A stretch of 64,000 bases of DNA from Streptomyces griseus (lineage in GTDB: Bacteria; Actinomycetota; Actinomycetes; Streptomycetales; Streptomycetaceae), in the NCBI RefSeq assembly GCF_900460065.1, contig NZ_UAVD01000033.1:62001-126000 (forward strand), in the 5' to 3' direction. The translations under genes and the position numbers were made by a program. Under the pieces are notes generated by a model that made no database searches, was not told the origin of the DNA, and worked only from the letters and a program-made list of their open reading frames with translations. Positions 16,640 through 25,578 of this stretch are shown here, piece by piece; positions within the stretch are counted from its first letter, which is position 1; each line of letters begins with the position of its first letter.

Positions 16640-17848
16640 ATGTCAGAGACGTCCGAGCCCAACGTCGGCGCCTTCACCCTCGGCGGCCCGCTCGCCGTCG
16701 AACCGGCCGGGCCCGTCGATGTGCCGGAGCACGAGGAGTGGCCCCTGCCGAACGGCTTCGCGTGGGTCTTTCCCGGCGAGGGCAACCGAGGCGGCATCGT
16801 CCGGCCCGTGATCATGGCCGACGGTTTCAGCCTCGGCCGGAGCAAGCTCGACGTGCTCTACCACGGGCTGGAGGCCGGCGGCTTCCCGTTCATCAGCGAG
16901 CTGCGCCGGCGCGGCCGGGACGTGATCCTCGTCGGCTTCGAGGAGCGCAGCGCGTCGATCCTGGAGAACGCGGAGACGGTGGTGGCCGCCATCCTGCGCA
17001 CATCCGCCGAGCAGTTGGGCGACGCCCGCCTGACCGTCGGCGGCTTCAGCATGGGAGGCATCGTCACCCGCTACGCACTCGCCAAGCTCGAAACGCAGCG
17101 GATGGACCACCGGACCGCGCTGTACTTCTCCTACGACAGCCCGCACCGCGGCGCCTCCATCCCGGTGGGCGTGCAGGCGTTCTCCCACTTCATCCCGTTC
17201 CCGAACGACTTCGCGCGGCAGATGAACAGCCCCGCCGCACGCCAGATGCTGTGGCAGCACTACGACAAGGACACCGAGAAGATCACGGTCGCCCCGGAGC
17301 GCGCGGAGTTCCTGGACGCGCTGGAGCGGGTCGGCACCTGGCCGCGGATTCCCAGGATCATCGGCGTGGCCAACGGCCGTGGCGACGCCATCGGTCTGCC
17401 GGACGTGAAGCCCGGCGAGGTCGCGCTGCGGATCGACCGGATCTACCCCGGCACCACCTTCTACACCCAGGCCCAGGGCGCCGACGTGACGGCCGCGTAC
17501 CTGAACCGCAGGTTCCCGAAGGCCGAGAGGACCGTCGCGACCGACGACTTCCCGGAACTGGACGGCGCGCCGGGCGGGACCCTGCACACGTACAAGATCC
17601 TCTCCGGGGCGATGGAGAAGCTCGGCGGCAAGATCGACCTGCGGCACGAGGACGTCTGTTTCGTTCCCACGGTCAGCGCGGTCGCCGTCCGCGACATCGG
17701 GAAGCAGGACGACCTGTACGTGAACGTCGACGAGCTGGCCCCGGAGGAGAGCGAGCTGGACGACTTCCTCTGCTCGTCCACGACCACCGCGCACACGGCC
17801 ATCACCGAGGAGCTGTGCACCTGGATCATGGACCGGCTTCCCGACTGA
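16640..17848 (+). CDS. Lipase/esterase-like alpha/beta hydrolase
   Basis: 402 residues without a signal peptide. VGGFSMGGIVTRYALAKLE carries the nucleophile elbow G-x-S-x-G (GFSMGG) near residue 137. DVILVGFEERSASILENAE precedes it, and YFSYDSPHRGASIPVG resembles the lid region of PGAP1/LipA-type esterases. The catalytic Asp and His cannot be placed with certainty; a His in TTTAHTAITEEL near the C-terminus is possible. The long insert between residues 170 and 330 is unusual for a simple esterase. The substrate is unknown. The ATG at 16640 follows AGGAG at 16626-16630. It is a single gene flanked by hairpins. Confidence 0.75.
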   Translation: MSETSEPNVGAFTLGGPLAVEPAGPVDVPEHEEWPLPNGFAWVFPGEGNRGGIVRPVIMADGFSLGRSKLDVLYHGLEAGGFPFISELRRRGRDVILVGFEERSASILENAETVVAAILRTSAEQLGDARLTVGGFSMGGIVTRYALAKLETQRMDHRTALYFSYDSPHRGASIPVGVQAFSHFIPFPNDFARQMNSPAARQMLWQHYDKDTEKITVAPERAEFLDALERVGTWPRIPRIIGVANGRGDAIGLPDVKPGEVALRIDRIYPGTTFYTQAQGADVTAAYLNRRFPKAERTVATDDFPELDGAPGGTLHTYKILSGAMEKLGGKIDLRHEDVCFVPTVSAVAVRDIGKQDDLYVNVDELAPEESELDDFLCSSTTTAHTAITEELCTWIMDRLPD

Positions 17849-17859
17849 TCCCCGTCCCG

Positions 17860-17897
17860 CGCCCGCCGGGGCCGCCGTCCGGCCGCCCCGGCGGGCG
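17860..17897 (+). terminator. Terminator after the lipase-like gene
   Basis: A perfect 13-bp stem CGCCCGCCGGGGC / GCCCCGGCGGGCG with a 12-nt loop, 11 bp after the stop codon. Confidence 0.75.
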
Positions 17898-17921
17898 GCG
17901 GCCCCCGGGCGCGCGGCCATC

Positions 17922-18809
17922 ATGGGAACCATGACTTCTCCGCCGCAACGCTGGGCGCGGGCCGAGCGCCTCGATGCCGCCAGGACGCTCGACGCCCTTC
18001 AGGAGGTGACCGGTGTCCGGCTGACCCTCGAAGGCCTCTGCCCGGGCGGTCAGGTCGGCACCGCCTATGTGCGCCGGCCGGACGGCGGGCGTTCCGTGCT
18101 CAAGTGGCGACCGCACAGCCGCGCGGCGGATCTGGAGGCAGGGCCGCTCACCGTCAGCCGGGTGATGCGACACGCGGGCTGTCCGGCCCCGGACACCGAA
18201 CTGGTGGCCCAGGTCGGCCACGCGGTCGTCATGGTCCAGGAGCTTCTGCCCGGTGCGAAGATCGACCACCTCGACCACGATTCCCTGGTCCGGGCCCTCG
18301 AACTCAACCGGTTGCAGGCGGGCCGGCTCGCCGGCCACCCCGGCGTCCCCGCCGCGGAGCTGTTCCTGCGTCAGGACGGCCCGGGCTACTGCCTGCACGA
18401 ACCCCTGCGCCGGCACGGACGCCGCAGCGCCGCCCTGGAGCACCGGGTCGCCGCGATCGGCGCGGTCCACCCCGACCGGCTGGTGGGCGACGACGCCGTG
18501 CACATGGACTTCCACCCCGGGAACCTCCTGGCGGCCGGCGGCGCGATCACCGGCGTCGTCGACTGGGACGGGGCCGCCCGCGGCGACCACCGCTTCGATC
18601 TGGTCACCCTGCGCTTCGGCGTCCACGGCGGGGGAGCGGACCCGGGGGTGACGCGGCACCTCGACACCGTCCTCGACGAGGTCCCCGAGGACGTTCTGCG
18701 GCCCGCGTGGGCCCATATGAGCCTCCGCATGGTCGACTGGGCCATCAGGCACTTCGCCCCGTCCGACGTGGAGCACTGGCTCGACCTCGCCGAACAGCGC
18801 TTGAACTGA
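17922..18809 (+). CDS. APH-family phosphotransferase
   Basis: 295 residues. The N-lobe has GQVGTAYVRRPDGGRSVLKW with the ATP-binding Lys. The C-lobe has HMDFHPGNLLAAGG (catalytic Asp and metal Asn present, Gly of HGD replaced by Met) and GVVDWDGAARGDHRFDL with the second metal Asp. The two key Asp residues and the Asn are kept, so it should be an active small-molecule kinase; the substrate cannot be predicted. Two starts are possible, ATG 17922 or ATG 17931 (MTSPPQRW); neither has a strong ribosome binding site. It is convergent with the GbsR-type regulator, 42 bp apart. Confidence 0.82.
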   Translation: MGTMTSPPQRWARAERLDAARTLDALQEVTGVRLTLEGLCPGGQVGTAYVRRPDGGRSVLKWRPHSRAADLEAGPLTVSRVMRHAGCPAPDTELVAQVGHAVVMVQELLPGAKIDHLDHDSLVRALELNRLQAGRLAGHPGVPAAELFLRQDGPGYCLHEPLRRHGRRSAALEHRVAAIGAVHPDRLVGDDAVHMDFHPGNLLAAGGAITGVVDWDGAARGDHRFDLVTLRFGVHGGGADPGVTRHLDTVLDEVPEDVLRPAWAHMSLRMVDWAIRHFAPSDVEHWLDLAEQRLN

Positions 18810-18851
18810 TGGGCGTTGGGGGGCGAGAACGCCTCCCGGCGGTGCGCTTCC

Positions 18852-19361
18852 TCAGCCGTCGAGGCGTTCGGCCCGGTGCGCGTTCCAACGCCGCATCAGC
18901 GACCCGAGCTCCTCGTCCAGGAACCGGAAGAACTCCAGGGTGTCGTTGATCCGGCGTCCCTGCGGGGTGTCGAGGCCGAAACGGTCCACGCCCTCCTGCA
19001 TCGTGGCCTGCCAGTTCTTCATCATGGTGTCCCGCTCCAGCAGCGCGGTGTACCACTGGTCGCCCTGCACGCGATAGCGCTCGCGCCGGGACCCGGGCTC
19101 CCGCTCGCGGCTGACCATGTTGACCTGGGCGAGATAGCGGACGGCGCCCGACACGGCGGCCGGGCTGATCTTCAGCTGCTCGCTCAGTTCGGCGGAGGTG
19201 AGCGCTCCCCGCTCCGACGAGAGCAGGGCGGCGAAGACCCTGGCCGGCATGCGTGTCATGCCCGCCTGGACGAGCTGGGCGGCGAAGCGCTCCACGAACC
19301 GTGAGACGGTCGCCTCGTCGTCGCCGCCGTCCACGCGGCTCTCTTCCCGCCGCTCATCCAT
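18852..19361 (-). CDS. GbsR/MarR-type winged-helix regulator
   Basis: 169 residues. The winged helix spans about 35-110 (MTRMPARVFAALLSSERGALTSAELSEQLKISPAAVSGAVRYLAQVNMVSRERE), followed by a helical dimerisation part with several Trp and Met. Regulators of this form are often divergent to ABC-2 type exporters in Streptomyces and usually repress them until a ligand or cell-surface stress appears. Here the next gene, 123 bp away and divergent, is the exporter ATPase, which fits. The start is ATG at 19361. Confidence 0.85.
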   Translation of the reverse strand: MDERREESRVDGGDDEATVSRFVERFAAQLVQAGMTRMPARVFAALLSSERGALTSAELSEQLKISPAAVSGAVRYLAQVNMVSREREPGSRRERYRVQGDQWYTALLERDTMMKNWQATMQEGVDRFGLDTPQGRRINDTLEFFRFLDEELGSLMRRWNAHRAERLDG

Positions 19362-19484
19362 GCTTCGACCCCGGTCTCTGTGGTTCCTGACGACCGCGTT
19401 GCGCCCGTGCCCTCGGTCAGTCTACGAGCGATTCATACAGTTTCTTAACTTCACACATTTCTGAAAACAGCGTACGTTCGGAAT
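19362..19484. promoter_or_regulatory. AT-rich divergent promoter region, regulator/exporter
   Basis: The segment 19428-19468 (tacagtttcttaac ... tttctgaaaacag) is much richer in A and T than its surroundings and contains loosely inverted TTTC/GAAA and TTCA/TGAA halves. It is the likely site of both promoters and of the GbsR-type operator. No exact operator could be fixed. Confidence 0.45.
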
Positions 19485-20465
19485 ATGAAGAAGGCCATCA
19501 GCATCGCCGGACTGCACAAGTCGTTCGGCCGGACGCACGCCCTCGACGGTCTCGACCTCGCTGTCGAAGCGGGTGAGGTCCACGGCTTCCTGGGGCCCAA
19601 CGGGGCCGGCAAGTCCACGACGATCCGCATCCTGCTGGGACTGCTGCGCGCGGACTCCGGCGGGGTCCGGCTCCTCGGCAAGGACCCGTGGAAGGACGCC
19701 GTCGAGCTGCACCGGCGGCTCGCCTACGTTCCCGGGGACGTCGAGCTGTGGCCGGGCCTCACCGGAGGAGAGGCGATCGACCTGCTGGCGAAGCTGCGCG
19801 GCGGCCTCGACCGGCGACGGCGCGACGAACTCGTCGAACGGTTCGACCTCGACCCGGTCAAGAAGGGCCGCGCCTACTCCAAGGGCAACCGGCAGAAGGT
19901 CGCCATCGTCGCCGCGCTCGCCTCCGACGCCGAACTGCTCCTCCTCGACGAGCCCACGACGGGCCTCGACCCGCTGATGGAGGTCGTCTTCCAGGACGTC
20001 GTCCTCCAGGCGAAGGCGGCGGGGAAGACCGTGCTGCTCTCCAGCCACATCCTGGCCCAGGTCGAGAAGCTCTGCGACCGCGTCAGCATCGTCCGCCGGG
20101 GCCGCACCGTGCAGTCGGGCACGCTCGGCGAGATGCGCCACCTCACCCGCACGACCGTCGAGGCCGAGACCGAACGCCCGGCCACCGGACTCGACGCCGT
20201 GCCCGGAGTGCACGGACTGGAGGTGACGGGCCGGAGAGTGCGCTTCGCCGTGGACGGAGCACACCTCGGCGCCGCGATGAGCGGGCTCGGGGAGTTCGGC
20301 ATCCGGAGCCTGACCAGCCACCCGCCGACACTCGAGGAACTGATGCTGCGCCACTACGGCGACGAGCTCGCGTCCAACGGCCGTACGGGGAACGGCGAGC
20401 CCGCCCAGCCCTCCGACGCGGCCCCCTCCACCTCCACCGGCCGAAAGGGCGGCGCACCCCGATGA
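19485..20465 (+). CDS. ABC transporter ATP-binding protein (ABC-2 exporter type)
   Basis: 326 residues. Walker A is GPNGAGKST (37-45), the signature is of the YSKGNRQKV type instead of LSGGQ (a form usual in this subfamily), Walker B is LLLLDEPTTGLD and the H-loop is in LLSSHIL. The C-terminal ~90 residues form the extra domain found in antibiotic-exporter ATPases and end in a Ser/Pro-rich tail. It overlaps the permease start by 4 bp (ATGA), so both subunits are made together. The pair most resembles Streptomyces drug-efflux systems of the tetronasin-resistance type; the substrate is not known. Divergent from the GbsR-type regulator. Confidence 0.92.
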   Translation: MKKAISIAGLHKSFGRTHALDGLDLAVEAGEVHGFLGPNGAGKSTTIRILLGLLRADSGGVRLLGKDPWKDAVELHRRLAYVPGDVELWPGLTGGEAIDLLAKLRGGLDRRRRDELVERFDLDPVKKGRAYSKGNRQKVAIVAALASDAELLLLDEPTTGLDPLMEVVFQDVVLQAKAAGKTVLLSSHILAQVEKLCDRVSIVRRGRTVQSGTLGEMRHLTRTTVEAETERPATGLDAVPGVHGLEVTGRRVRFAVDGAHLGAAMSGLGEFGIRSLTSHPPTLEELMLRHYGDELASNGRTGNGEPAQPSDAAPSTSTGRKGGAPR

Positions 20466-22123
20466 CCAGCACCCTCGCGCCGCTCGACGCCTCCGGAAGG
20501 TCCGCCCCCACCAGGACCGCCTCCGGCGCCTTCACCGGCACCGGGACCCTGGTCAGGTTCGGTCTGCGCCGGGACCGGGTCCGTCTCTCCGTGTGGCTGC
20601 TCGCCCTGACCCTGGGCACACTGGCGACGGCGGCCGAGTACAAGGAGCTGTACTCCACCCCCGGAGAACGCGCCCTTGCCGTCGGCTCCATGGACAGCCC
20701 GGCCGCGCTCGCCATGACCGGCCCCCGCCACTATCTCTCCGACTACACCGCCGGAGCGATGCTCGGTCACCAACTGCTCGGCTTCATGGCCGTCCTGGTG
20801 GGCCTGATGAGCATCCTGATCGTCACCCGCCACACCCGTGAAGAGGAGGAGACCGGCCGCGCCGAGCTGGTCCGCTCCACCGTCGTCGGGCACCACGCCC
20901 ACCTCGCCTCCGCACTGACGCTCGCCGTCGTGGCCGACCTCGCGCTCGCCCTGCTGCTGGCCCTCGGCCTCACCGCGCTGGACATCGACGGAATCGGCCC
21001 CGGCGGGGCACTGCTGTACGGACTCGCCCATGCCGCGATCGGGCTCGTCTTCGCCGGGGTGGCCGCGGTCACCGCACAGGTCACGGCGCACACCCGGGGC
21101 GCCGCGGGCATGGCGTTCGCGGTGGTCGGCGCCGCCTATGCGCTGCGGGCCTCCGGCGACGTGGGCAACGACGCCCTGTCCTGGCTGAGCCCGATCGGCT
21201 GGATCCAGCGCACCTACGTCTTCGTCGACGACCGGTGGTGGCCGTTGGCGCTCTGCCTGGTCCTGGCCGCGCTGTCCGCGGCGTACGGATGCGTCCTGAG
21301 CACCCGACGCGATGTCGGCGCGGGCCTGCGCCCCGCCCGGCTCGGCAGGCCCACGGCGTCCGACGCCCTCACCCGGCCCCTCGGCCTCGCCCTGCGGCTG
21401 CACCGGGCGACCCTGCTGGGCTTCGGCGCCGGACTGTGCCTGATGGGCGTCATGTACGGCTCGATCCTCGGCGAGGCCGCCGACATGGTGAAGGACATCG
21501 AACAGGTCCAGGAGGCACTGGCGAGGATCGGCGGCAGCACCGTGGCCGAGTCGTTCGCGTCCATGGTGATGGTGGTCGTCGCGGTGGCCGCCGCGGTGTA
21601 CGTGGTGATGGCCGCGCTGCGACCGCGTGCCGAGGAGAGCGCCGGCCGGGCCGAACCGCTCCTGGCCACCGGTCTCTCCCGGACCCGCTGGCTCGGGAGC
21701 CACGTCGCCGTCGCCCTGGGCGGCGGCACCGCGCTGCTGGTCGTCGCCGGGCTGGGCTTCGGTCTCTCCGGAGCGGCGTCGGCGGGCGACCGGGACCTGG
21801 TCCTCGACCTGGTCGCGGCAGCCGCCGCGTACGCCCCCGCCCTCTGGGTGACCGCCGGCGTGGCCGTCCTCGTCTTCGGCTGGTTCCCGCGTGCGGGAGC
21901 GGTGGCGTGGATCGTGCCCGCGTACGCGTTCCTCGCCGGATACCTGGGGCCGATCCTCCGCCTCCCGGACTGGATGATGAACCTGTCGCCCTTCGGCCAT
22001 GTGCCGCGGCTCCCCGCCGCCGGGATGGACTGGACCCCCCTGCTCGCCCTGACCGCCGTCGCCGCCGGGCTGATCCTGCTGGGGCTGCTGGGCTTCCGCC
22101 GCCGGGACCTGGAGGCCACGTGA
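20462..22123 (+). CDS. ABC-2 type exporter permease (duplicated)
   Basis: 553 residues with about 12 membrane segments in two homologous halves. Each half starts with a cytosolic stretch and a first TM (LSVWLLALTLGTLATAAEY; LLGFGAGLCLMGVMYGSILG). Both halves contain a similar acidic loop after TM2 (REEEETGRAELVRST and RAEESAGRAEPLLATGLSRTRW). This duplicated form is typical of permeases that pair with a single ATPase gene. A 4-bp overlap with the upstream ATPase fixes the start at 20462. It is convergent with the GT-C-like gene, 28 bp apart. Confidence 0.9.
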   Translation: MTSTLAPLDASGRSAPTRTASGAFTGTGTLVRFGLRRDRVRLSVWLLALTLGTLATAAEYKELYSTPGERALAVGSMDSPAALAMTGPRHYLSDYTAGAMLGHQLLGFMAVLVGLMSILIVTRHTREEEETGRAELVRSTVVGHHAHLASALTLAVVADLALALLLALGLTALDIDGIGPGGALLYGLAHAAIGLVFAGVAAVTAQVTAHTRGAAGMAFAVVGAAYALRASGDVGNDALSWLSPIGWIQRTYVFVDDRWWPLALCLVLAALSAAYGCVLSTRRDVGAGLRPARLGRPTASDALTRPLGLALRLHRATLLGFGAGLCLMGVMYGSILGEAADMVKDIEQVQEALARIGGSTVAESFASMVMVVVAVAAAVYVVMAALRPRAEESAGRAEPLLATGLSRTRWLGSHVAVALGGGTALLVVAGLGFGLSGAASAGDRDLVLDLVAAAAAYAPALWVTAGVAVLVFGWFPRAGAVAWIVPAYAFLAGYLGPILRLPDWMMNLSPFGHVPRLPAAGMDWTPLLALTAVAAGLILLGLLGFRRRDLEAT

Positions 22124-22151
22124 CCGCCCCACGCTCCGTGCCGGCCTCTCC

Positions 22152-23591
22152 TCACCATCCCGTCCACAGCAGATGGTTGATCAGGAGCGCCGGAATCGCC
22201 GACGCGGCCAGCCACCACCGGACACCCCGGCGGGGGAGCAGTGCCGTCGCCGGCAGCAGCCACAGCAGGAACGGCTGCCAGATGCGTTCCGTCTCCGCCT
22301 TGCTCATGCCGGAGAGGTCCGCCGCGAGCAGCGCCGCCAGCGCCGCCAGGACGAGCAGTGCCACCTTCGCCTCCGGCGAGGCCGCCACGGAACCGCCCCG
22401 CAGCGCCCGTAGGGCGCCGGGCGCGGCCACCGCGCTCCGGCGCACTCCGGCGACGGCGGCGAGTCCGGCCGCGAGGGTCGCACAGGCCAGATTGGCCCAG
22501 ACCCAGTAGCCGTACGGGCGGACGCCGCCCGCGCCCTGGTAGTAGCGCTCGACCAACAGGTGGTAGGCGGTCCACCAGTTGAACCCGGTGAGCGTGAAGG
22601 CCACCGGGACCACGAGGGCGCCGAGCAGGAACAGCGGCACCGGGCGGGCGGTCCGGGCGAGCACCAGCACCGCGAGCAGGACGGCCGCCATCAGCCCCAG
22701 CCCGTAACTGAGGTAGCAGGTCCACCCGAACAGCAGACCCCCGCCGGCCGCCGCCCCGGCCGGGAAGCGGACCCGGCGGGTGGCGGCCAGCGCGAGCAGC
22801 GCCACCGACCAGGCGGCCACGGCCGTGAAGTAGCCGTCGGCGGAGACGCCCGCCCAGACGGCGGCCGGCGCGAGGACGAGGAACGGGGCGGCACGCCGGG
22901 CCGGCCGCTCCCCGGCCAGCACCCGCACGGTGATCAGGGCGGCCAGCACCCCCGAACTGCCCACCACGACGCAGAAGACGGCCGCCCAGGCGCCGCCGCC
23001 GAGACCGATGCGGTCCAGCCACACGAAGGTCAGCGTCGCGCCCGGCGGATGTCCGGCGATATGCGCGGGCCAGTTGCCGGGCTCGCCGATCACGATGTGG
23101 TCGGTGAAGCCGCGCAGGGTGGCGGGAATGTCCTCGAAGCGGTCGATGACCCGCAGGTACTCGTGCTTGGTGGTGAGCCGCTTCGCGACGCCCCGGTGCC
23201 AGCCGTCGATCAGCGCCATCGAGAGGACCCAGGCCGTCGACCCGGCCCAGGCCGCCGCCAGCAGCCCGCGCCAGGGCAGCCTGGTGGCGAGCGGCGGGCC
23301 GTAGGCGACCACCAGGACCGCCATGACCAGGGCCGCCGGGGTGCCCGGACCCAGGTGCGGATCCCAGGAGGCCAGCAGCGGCGGCCACTGGGCGCGCAGA
23401 CTCCCGTCCCGGTTCTGGATGACCCGGCCGACGACCACCGCGGCCGTGACCAGCAGCCCGCCGCCGGCGGCGGCGACCAGGTCGGCCCGCCCCGCGCGCC
23501 GGGCGCGGTCGTGGTCGTGGTCCGGCGGCGCGGGCGGGCCGTGCCCCGTGCCGCCGGCGGTGTTCGTGGGGGTGGCGTCCTCGGTCTTCAC
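22152..23591 (-). CDS. Polytopic membrane protein, GT-C glycosyltransferase-like
   Basis: 479 residues. A hydrophilic, His/Asp-rich N-terminus of ~35 residues is followed by about 11-12 membrane segments. The first outside loop contains IDGWHRG and, further on, PGNWPAHIAGHPPGATL; a conserved HPPG motif in such a loop is seen in polyprenyl-phosphate-sugar-dependent membrane glycosyltransferases of actinobacteria. A second motif, ERYYQGAGGVRPYGYW, lies before TM9. A role in transferring a sugar from a lipid carrier outside the membrane would fit the neighbouring GT2, methyltransferase and SDR genes, but no acceptor can be named. The ATG start at 23591 faces the oxidoreductase gene 197 bp away. 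Confidence 0.75.
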   Translation of the reverse strand: MKTEDATPTNTAGGTGHGPPAPPDHDHDRARRAGRADLVAAAGGGLLVTAAVVVGRVIQNRDGSLRAQWPPLLASWDPHLGPGTPAALVMAVLVVAYGPPLATRLPWRGLLAAAWAGSTAWVLSMALIDGWHRGVAKRLTTKHEYLRVIDRFEDIPATLRGFTDHIVIGEPGNWPAHIAGHPPGATLTFVWLDRIGLGGGAWAAVFCVVVGSSGVLAALITVRVLAGERPARRAAPFLVLAPAAVWAGVSADGYFTAVAAWSVALLALAATRRVRFPAGAAAGGGLLFGWTCYLSYGLGLMAAVLLAVLVLARTARPVPLFLLGALVVPVAFTLTGFNWWTAYHLLVERYYQGAGGVRPYGYWVWANLACATLAAGLAAVAGVRRSAVAAPGALRALRGGSVAASPEAKVALLVLAALAALLAADLSGMSKAETERIWQPFLLWLLPATALLPRRGVRWWLAASAIPALLINHLLWTGW

Positions 23592-23788
23592 GCTGGCACG
23601 CTATGCACACCGGAGGCCGATCGGGCGGTACGGCAGGGCCGCGTCACCGAACCGCCGGATTCACCCGGCCGGCGGCGACGGCCGATCGGCGGGGGGTCCG
23701 GTTCCCGGCGCCCCGCCGCCGCGACGTCAGAATTCCGTCAGGAGCCGCCTCCACCCCTCGGCGCCCGTCCCCGCTTAGCGTCGGCCCC

Positions 23789-25060
23789 ATGCCCGAACGC
23801 CGTCGCCTCCGCTCCCTCCCCGATTCCCTCCGCGCCGCGCGCACCCCCGCCGATCCGGCATTCTGGCGCAGCCCCGTGCGCGGAGCGCGCTTCACCGCCG
23901 TGCTCGGCGTCATCCTGCTCGCCGGGCTCACCCTGCTGTTCGTCACCGGTCTGCTCTCGTACGCGGCCTACAACCCCGACCTGAACCGGGTCAACGACAA
24001 GACCCCGGACAAGGGGTTGCTCGGCTTCTACCTGTTCTCCTGGCCGACCGGCCCGCACTGGCTCTACCGGCTGACCCAGGGCCTGCACGTCACCGTCGGC
24101 ATCGTCCTCGTGCCCGTCCTGCTCGCCAAGCTCTGGTCGGTGGTCCCCCGCCTCTTCGCCCTGCCGCCCGCCCGCTCCGCGGGCCACGCCCTGGAACGCC
24201 TCTCGCTGCTGCTGCTCGTGGGCGGGGCGCTGTTCCAGTTCGTCACCGGGCTGCTCAACATCCAGCTGGACTACCTCTTCCCCGGGTCCTTCTACACCCT
24301 GCACTTCTACGGGGCCTGGGTCTTCCTCGCCGGCTTCATCACCCATGTGGCCCTCAAGACCCCCCGGGCCGTACGGGTGTTGCGCGCCGGCGTCCCGCGC
24401 GGCGAGGCGGACACCCTCGCCGCCCCCGACCCGCTCCCCGCCACCCTGTCCCGGCGCGGCGCGCTGGCCCTCGTGGGGGCGGCCTCGCTCCTCCTGCTGG
24501 TCACCTCGGCCGGCCGCAGCTTCGACGGCCCGCTGCGCCGCATCGCGCTCCTCACCCCGCGCGGCGGCACCGACCCGGGGCCGGGGCCGAACGCGTTCCA
24601 GATCAACAAGACCGCCGCCGCCGTACGGATCAGGCCCGCCGACACGGGGGAGCGCTGGCGGCTGACCGTACGGGGTCCGGCCGGGGAGTTCCGCTTCTCC
24701 CGGGCCGAACTGCTCGCCATGGACCTGCACAGTGCGGCGCTCCCGATCGCCTGCGTGGAGGGCTGGTCGACCTCGGACCAGCAGTGGCGCGGGGTGCGGC
24801 TCCTCGACCTGGCGGCGCTGGCCGGATACCCGGACCGGCCCCCGGGCGTGTTCGTCGAGTCGCTCCAGCGCGGCGGCTCGTTCCGCAAGGCCGCGCTGCG
24901 CGACAACCAGGTCCGCGACGGCCGCTCCCTGCTGGCCCTGGAGGTGAACGGCGCCCCGCTGTCGGCCGACCACGGATACCCGGCCCGGATCATCGTCCCC
25001 GCCGCGCCCGGGGTGCTGAACACCAAGTGGGTCGAGACCCTGACGTTCGGAGAGCTGTGA
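23789..25060 (+). CDS. Membrane-anchored molybdopterin-dependent oxidoreductase (sulfite-oxidase fold)
   Basis: 423 residues. The N-terminal half has four membrane segments (about 35-58, 97-117, 137-157, 168-188) with His at H100, H133, H172 and H186 that could bind haem, like a cytochrome b561-type unit. A fifth TM (225-242) leads to an outside molybdopterin domain. Its motif LPIACVEGWSTSDQQW holds C322, the expected molybdenum ligand, and GYPARIIVP and KWVETLTF end the fold. The protein probably moves electrons between the quinone pool and an outside substrate that is not known. TAGCGT at 23776-23781 lies only 7 bases before the ATG, so the mRNA may be leaderless. The next gene starts in the stop codon. 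Confidence 0.85.
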   Translation: MPERRRLRSLPDSLRAARTPADPAFWRSPVRGARFTAVLGVILLAGLTLLFVTGLLSYAAYNPDLNRVNDKTPDKGLLGFYLFSWPTGPHWLYRLTQGLHVTVGIVLVPVLLAKLWSVVPRLFALPPARSAGHALERLSLLLLVGGALFQFVTGLLNIQLDYLFPGSFYTLHFYGAWVFLAGFITHVALKTPRAVRVLRAGVPRGEADTLAAPDPLPATLSRRGALALVGAASLLLLVTSAGRSFDGPLRRIALLTPRGGTDPGPGPNAFQINKTAAAVRIRPADTGERWRLTVRGPAGEFRFSRAELLAMDLHSAALPIACVEGWSTSDQQWRGVRLLDLAALAGYPDRPPGVFVESLQRGGSFRKAALRDNQVRDGRSLLALEVNGAPLSADHGYPARIIVPAAPGVLNTKWVETLTFGEL

Positions 25061-25578
25061 TGTCCACCCGAGCCGTACCGCCCGCCGCCCGCCGCCCGCG
25101 CTTCTCGCCGCGCCGCGCGTACGGCGAGGGCCCGCTCCATCTGCTGCTGCTCGCCGCCACGTTCTGCCTGGCCGGCTACGCGGGCGTACGGCTGCTGGAC
25201 GGGGACACCGTCGGCGTGCTGCTCTGGTTCGCCGGGGCGGCGGTCCTGCACGACCTGGTGCTGCTGCCGGTGTACGCGGGGGCCGACCGGGCGCTGCGCG
25301 CCGCGCTCGGCCCCCGGCCGGCCCTGGTGAACTTCGTCCGGGTGCCGGTGTTCCTCTCCGGACTGCTCCTGCTGATCTGGTTCCCGCTGATCGCCCGGCG
25401 CACCGAACGGCGGTACGAGGCCGCCGCCGGCACCTCCCCGGACGTCTACTTCGGCAACTGGCTGCTGATCACCGGCGCGCTGTTCGCGCTCTCCGCGCTC
25501 TGGCTGCTGTTCCGGGCGCTCCGCTCCCGTCCGGGCCGGCGCAGCGAGACGAAGGTCCGCCCCTCCGCGCCCCACTGA
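25060..25578 (+). CDS. Small membrane protein coupled to the Mo-oxidoreductase
   Basis: 172 residues, four likely membrane segments (LHLLLLAATFCLAGYAGVRLL, GVLLWFAGAAVLHDLVLLPVYA, FLSGLLLLIWFPLIA, WLLITGALFALSALWLLF). No known domain is recognised. It starts inside the stop of the oxidoreductase gene (TGATG), so it probably helps that enzyme in the membrane or its assembly. Its 3' 133 bp also code, on the other strand, for the end of the methyltransferase, an unusually long tail-to-tail overlap. Confidence 0.7.
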   Translation: MSTRAVPPAARRPRFSPRRAYGEGPLHLLLLAATFCLAGYAGVRLLDGDTVGVLLWFAGAAVLHDLVLLPVYAGADRALRAALGPRPALVNFVRVPVFLSGLLLLIWFPLIARRTERRYEAAAGTSPDVYFGNWLLITGALFALSALWLLFRALRSRPGRRSETKVRPSAPH

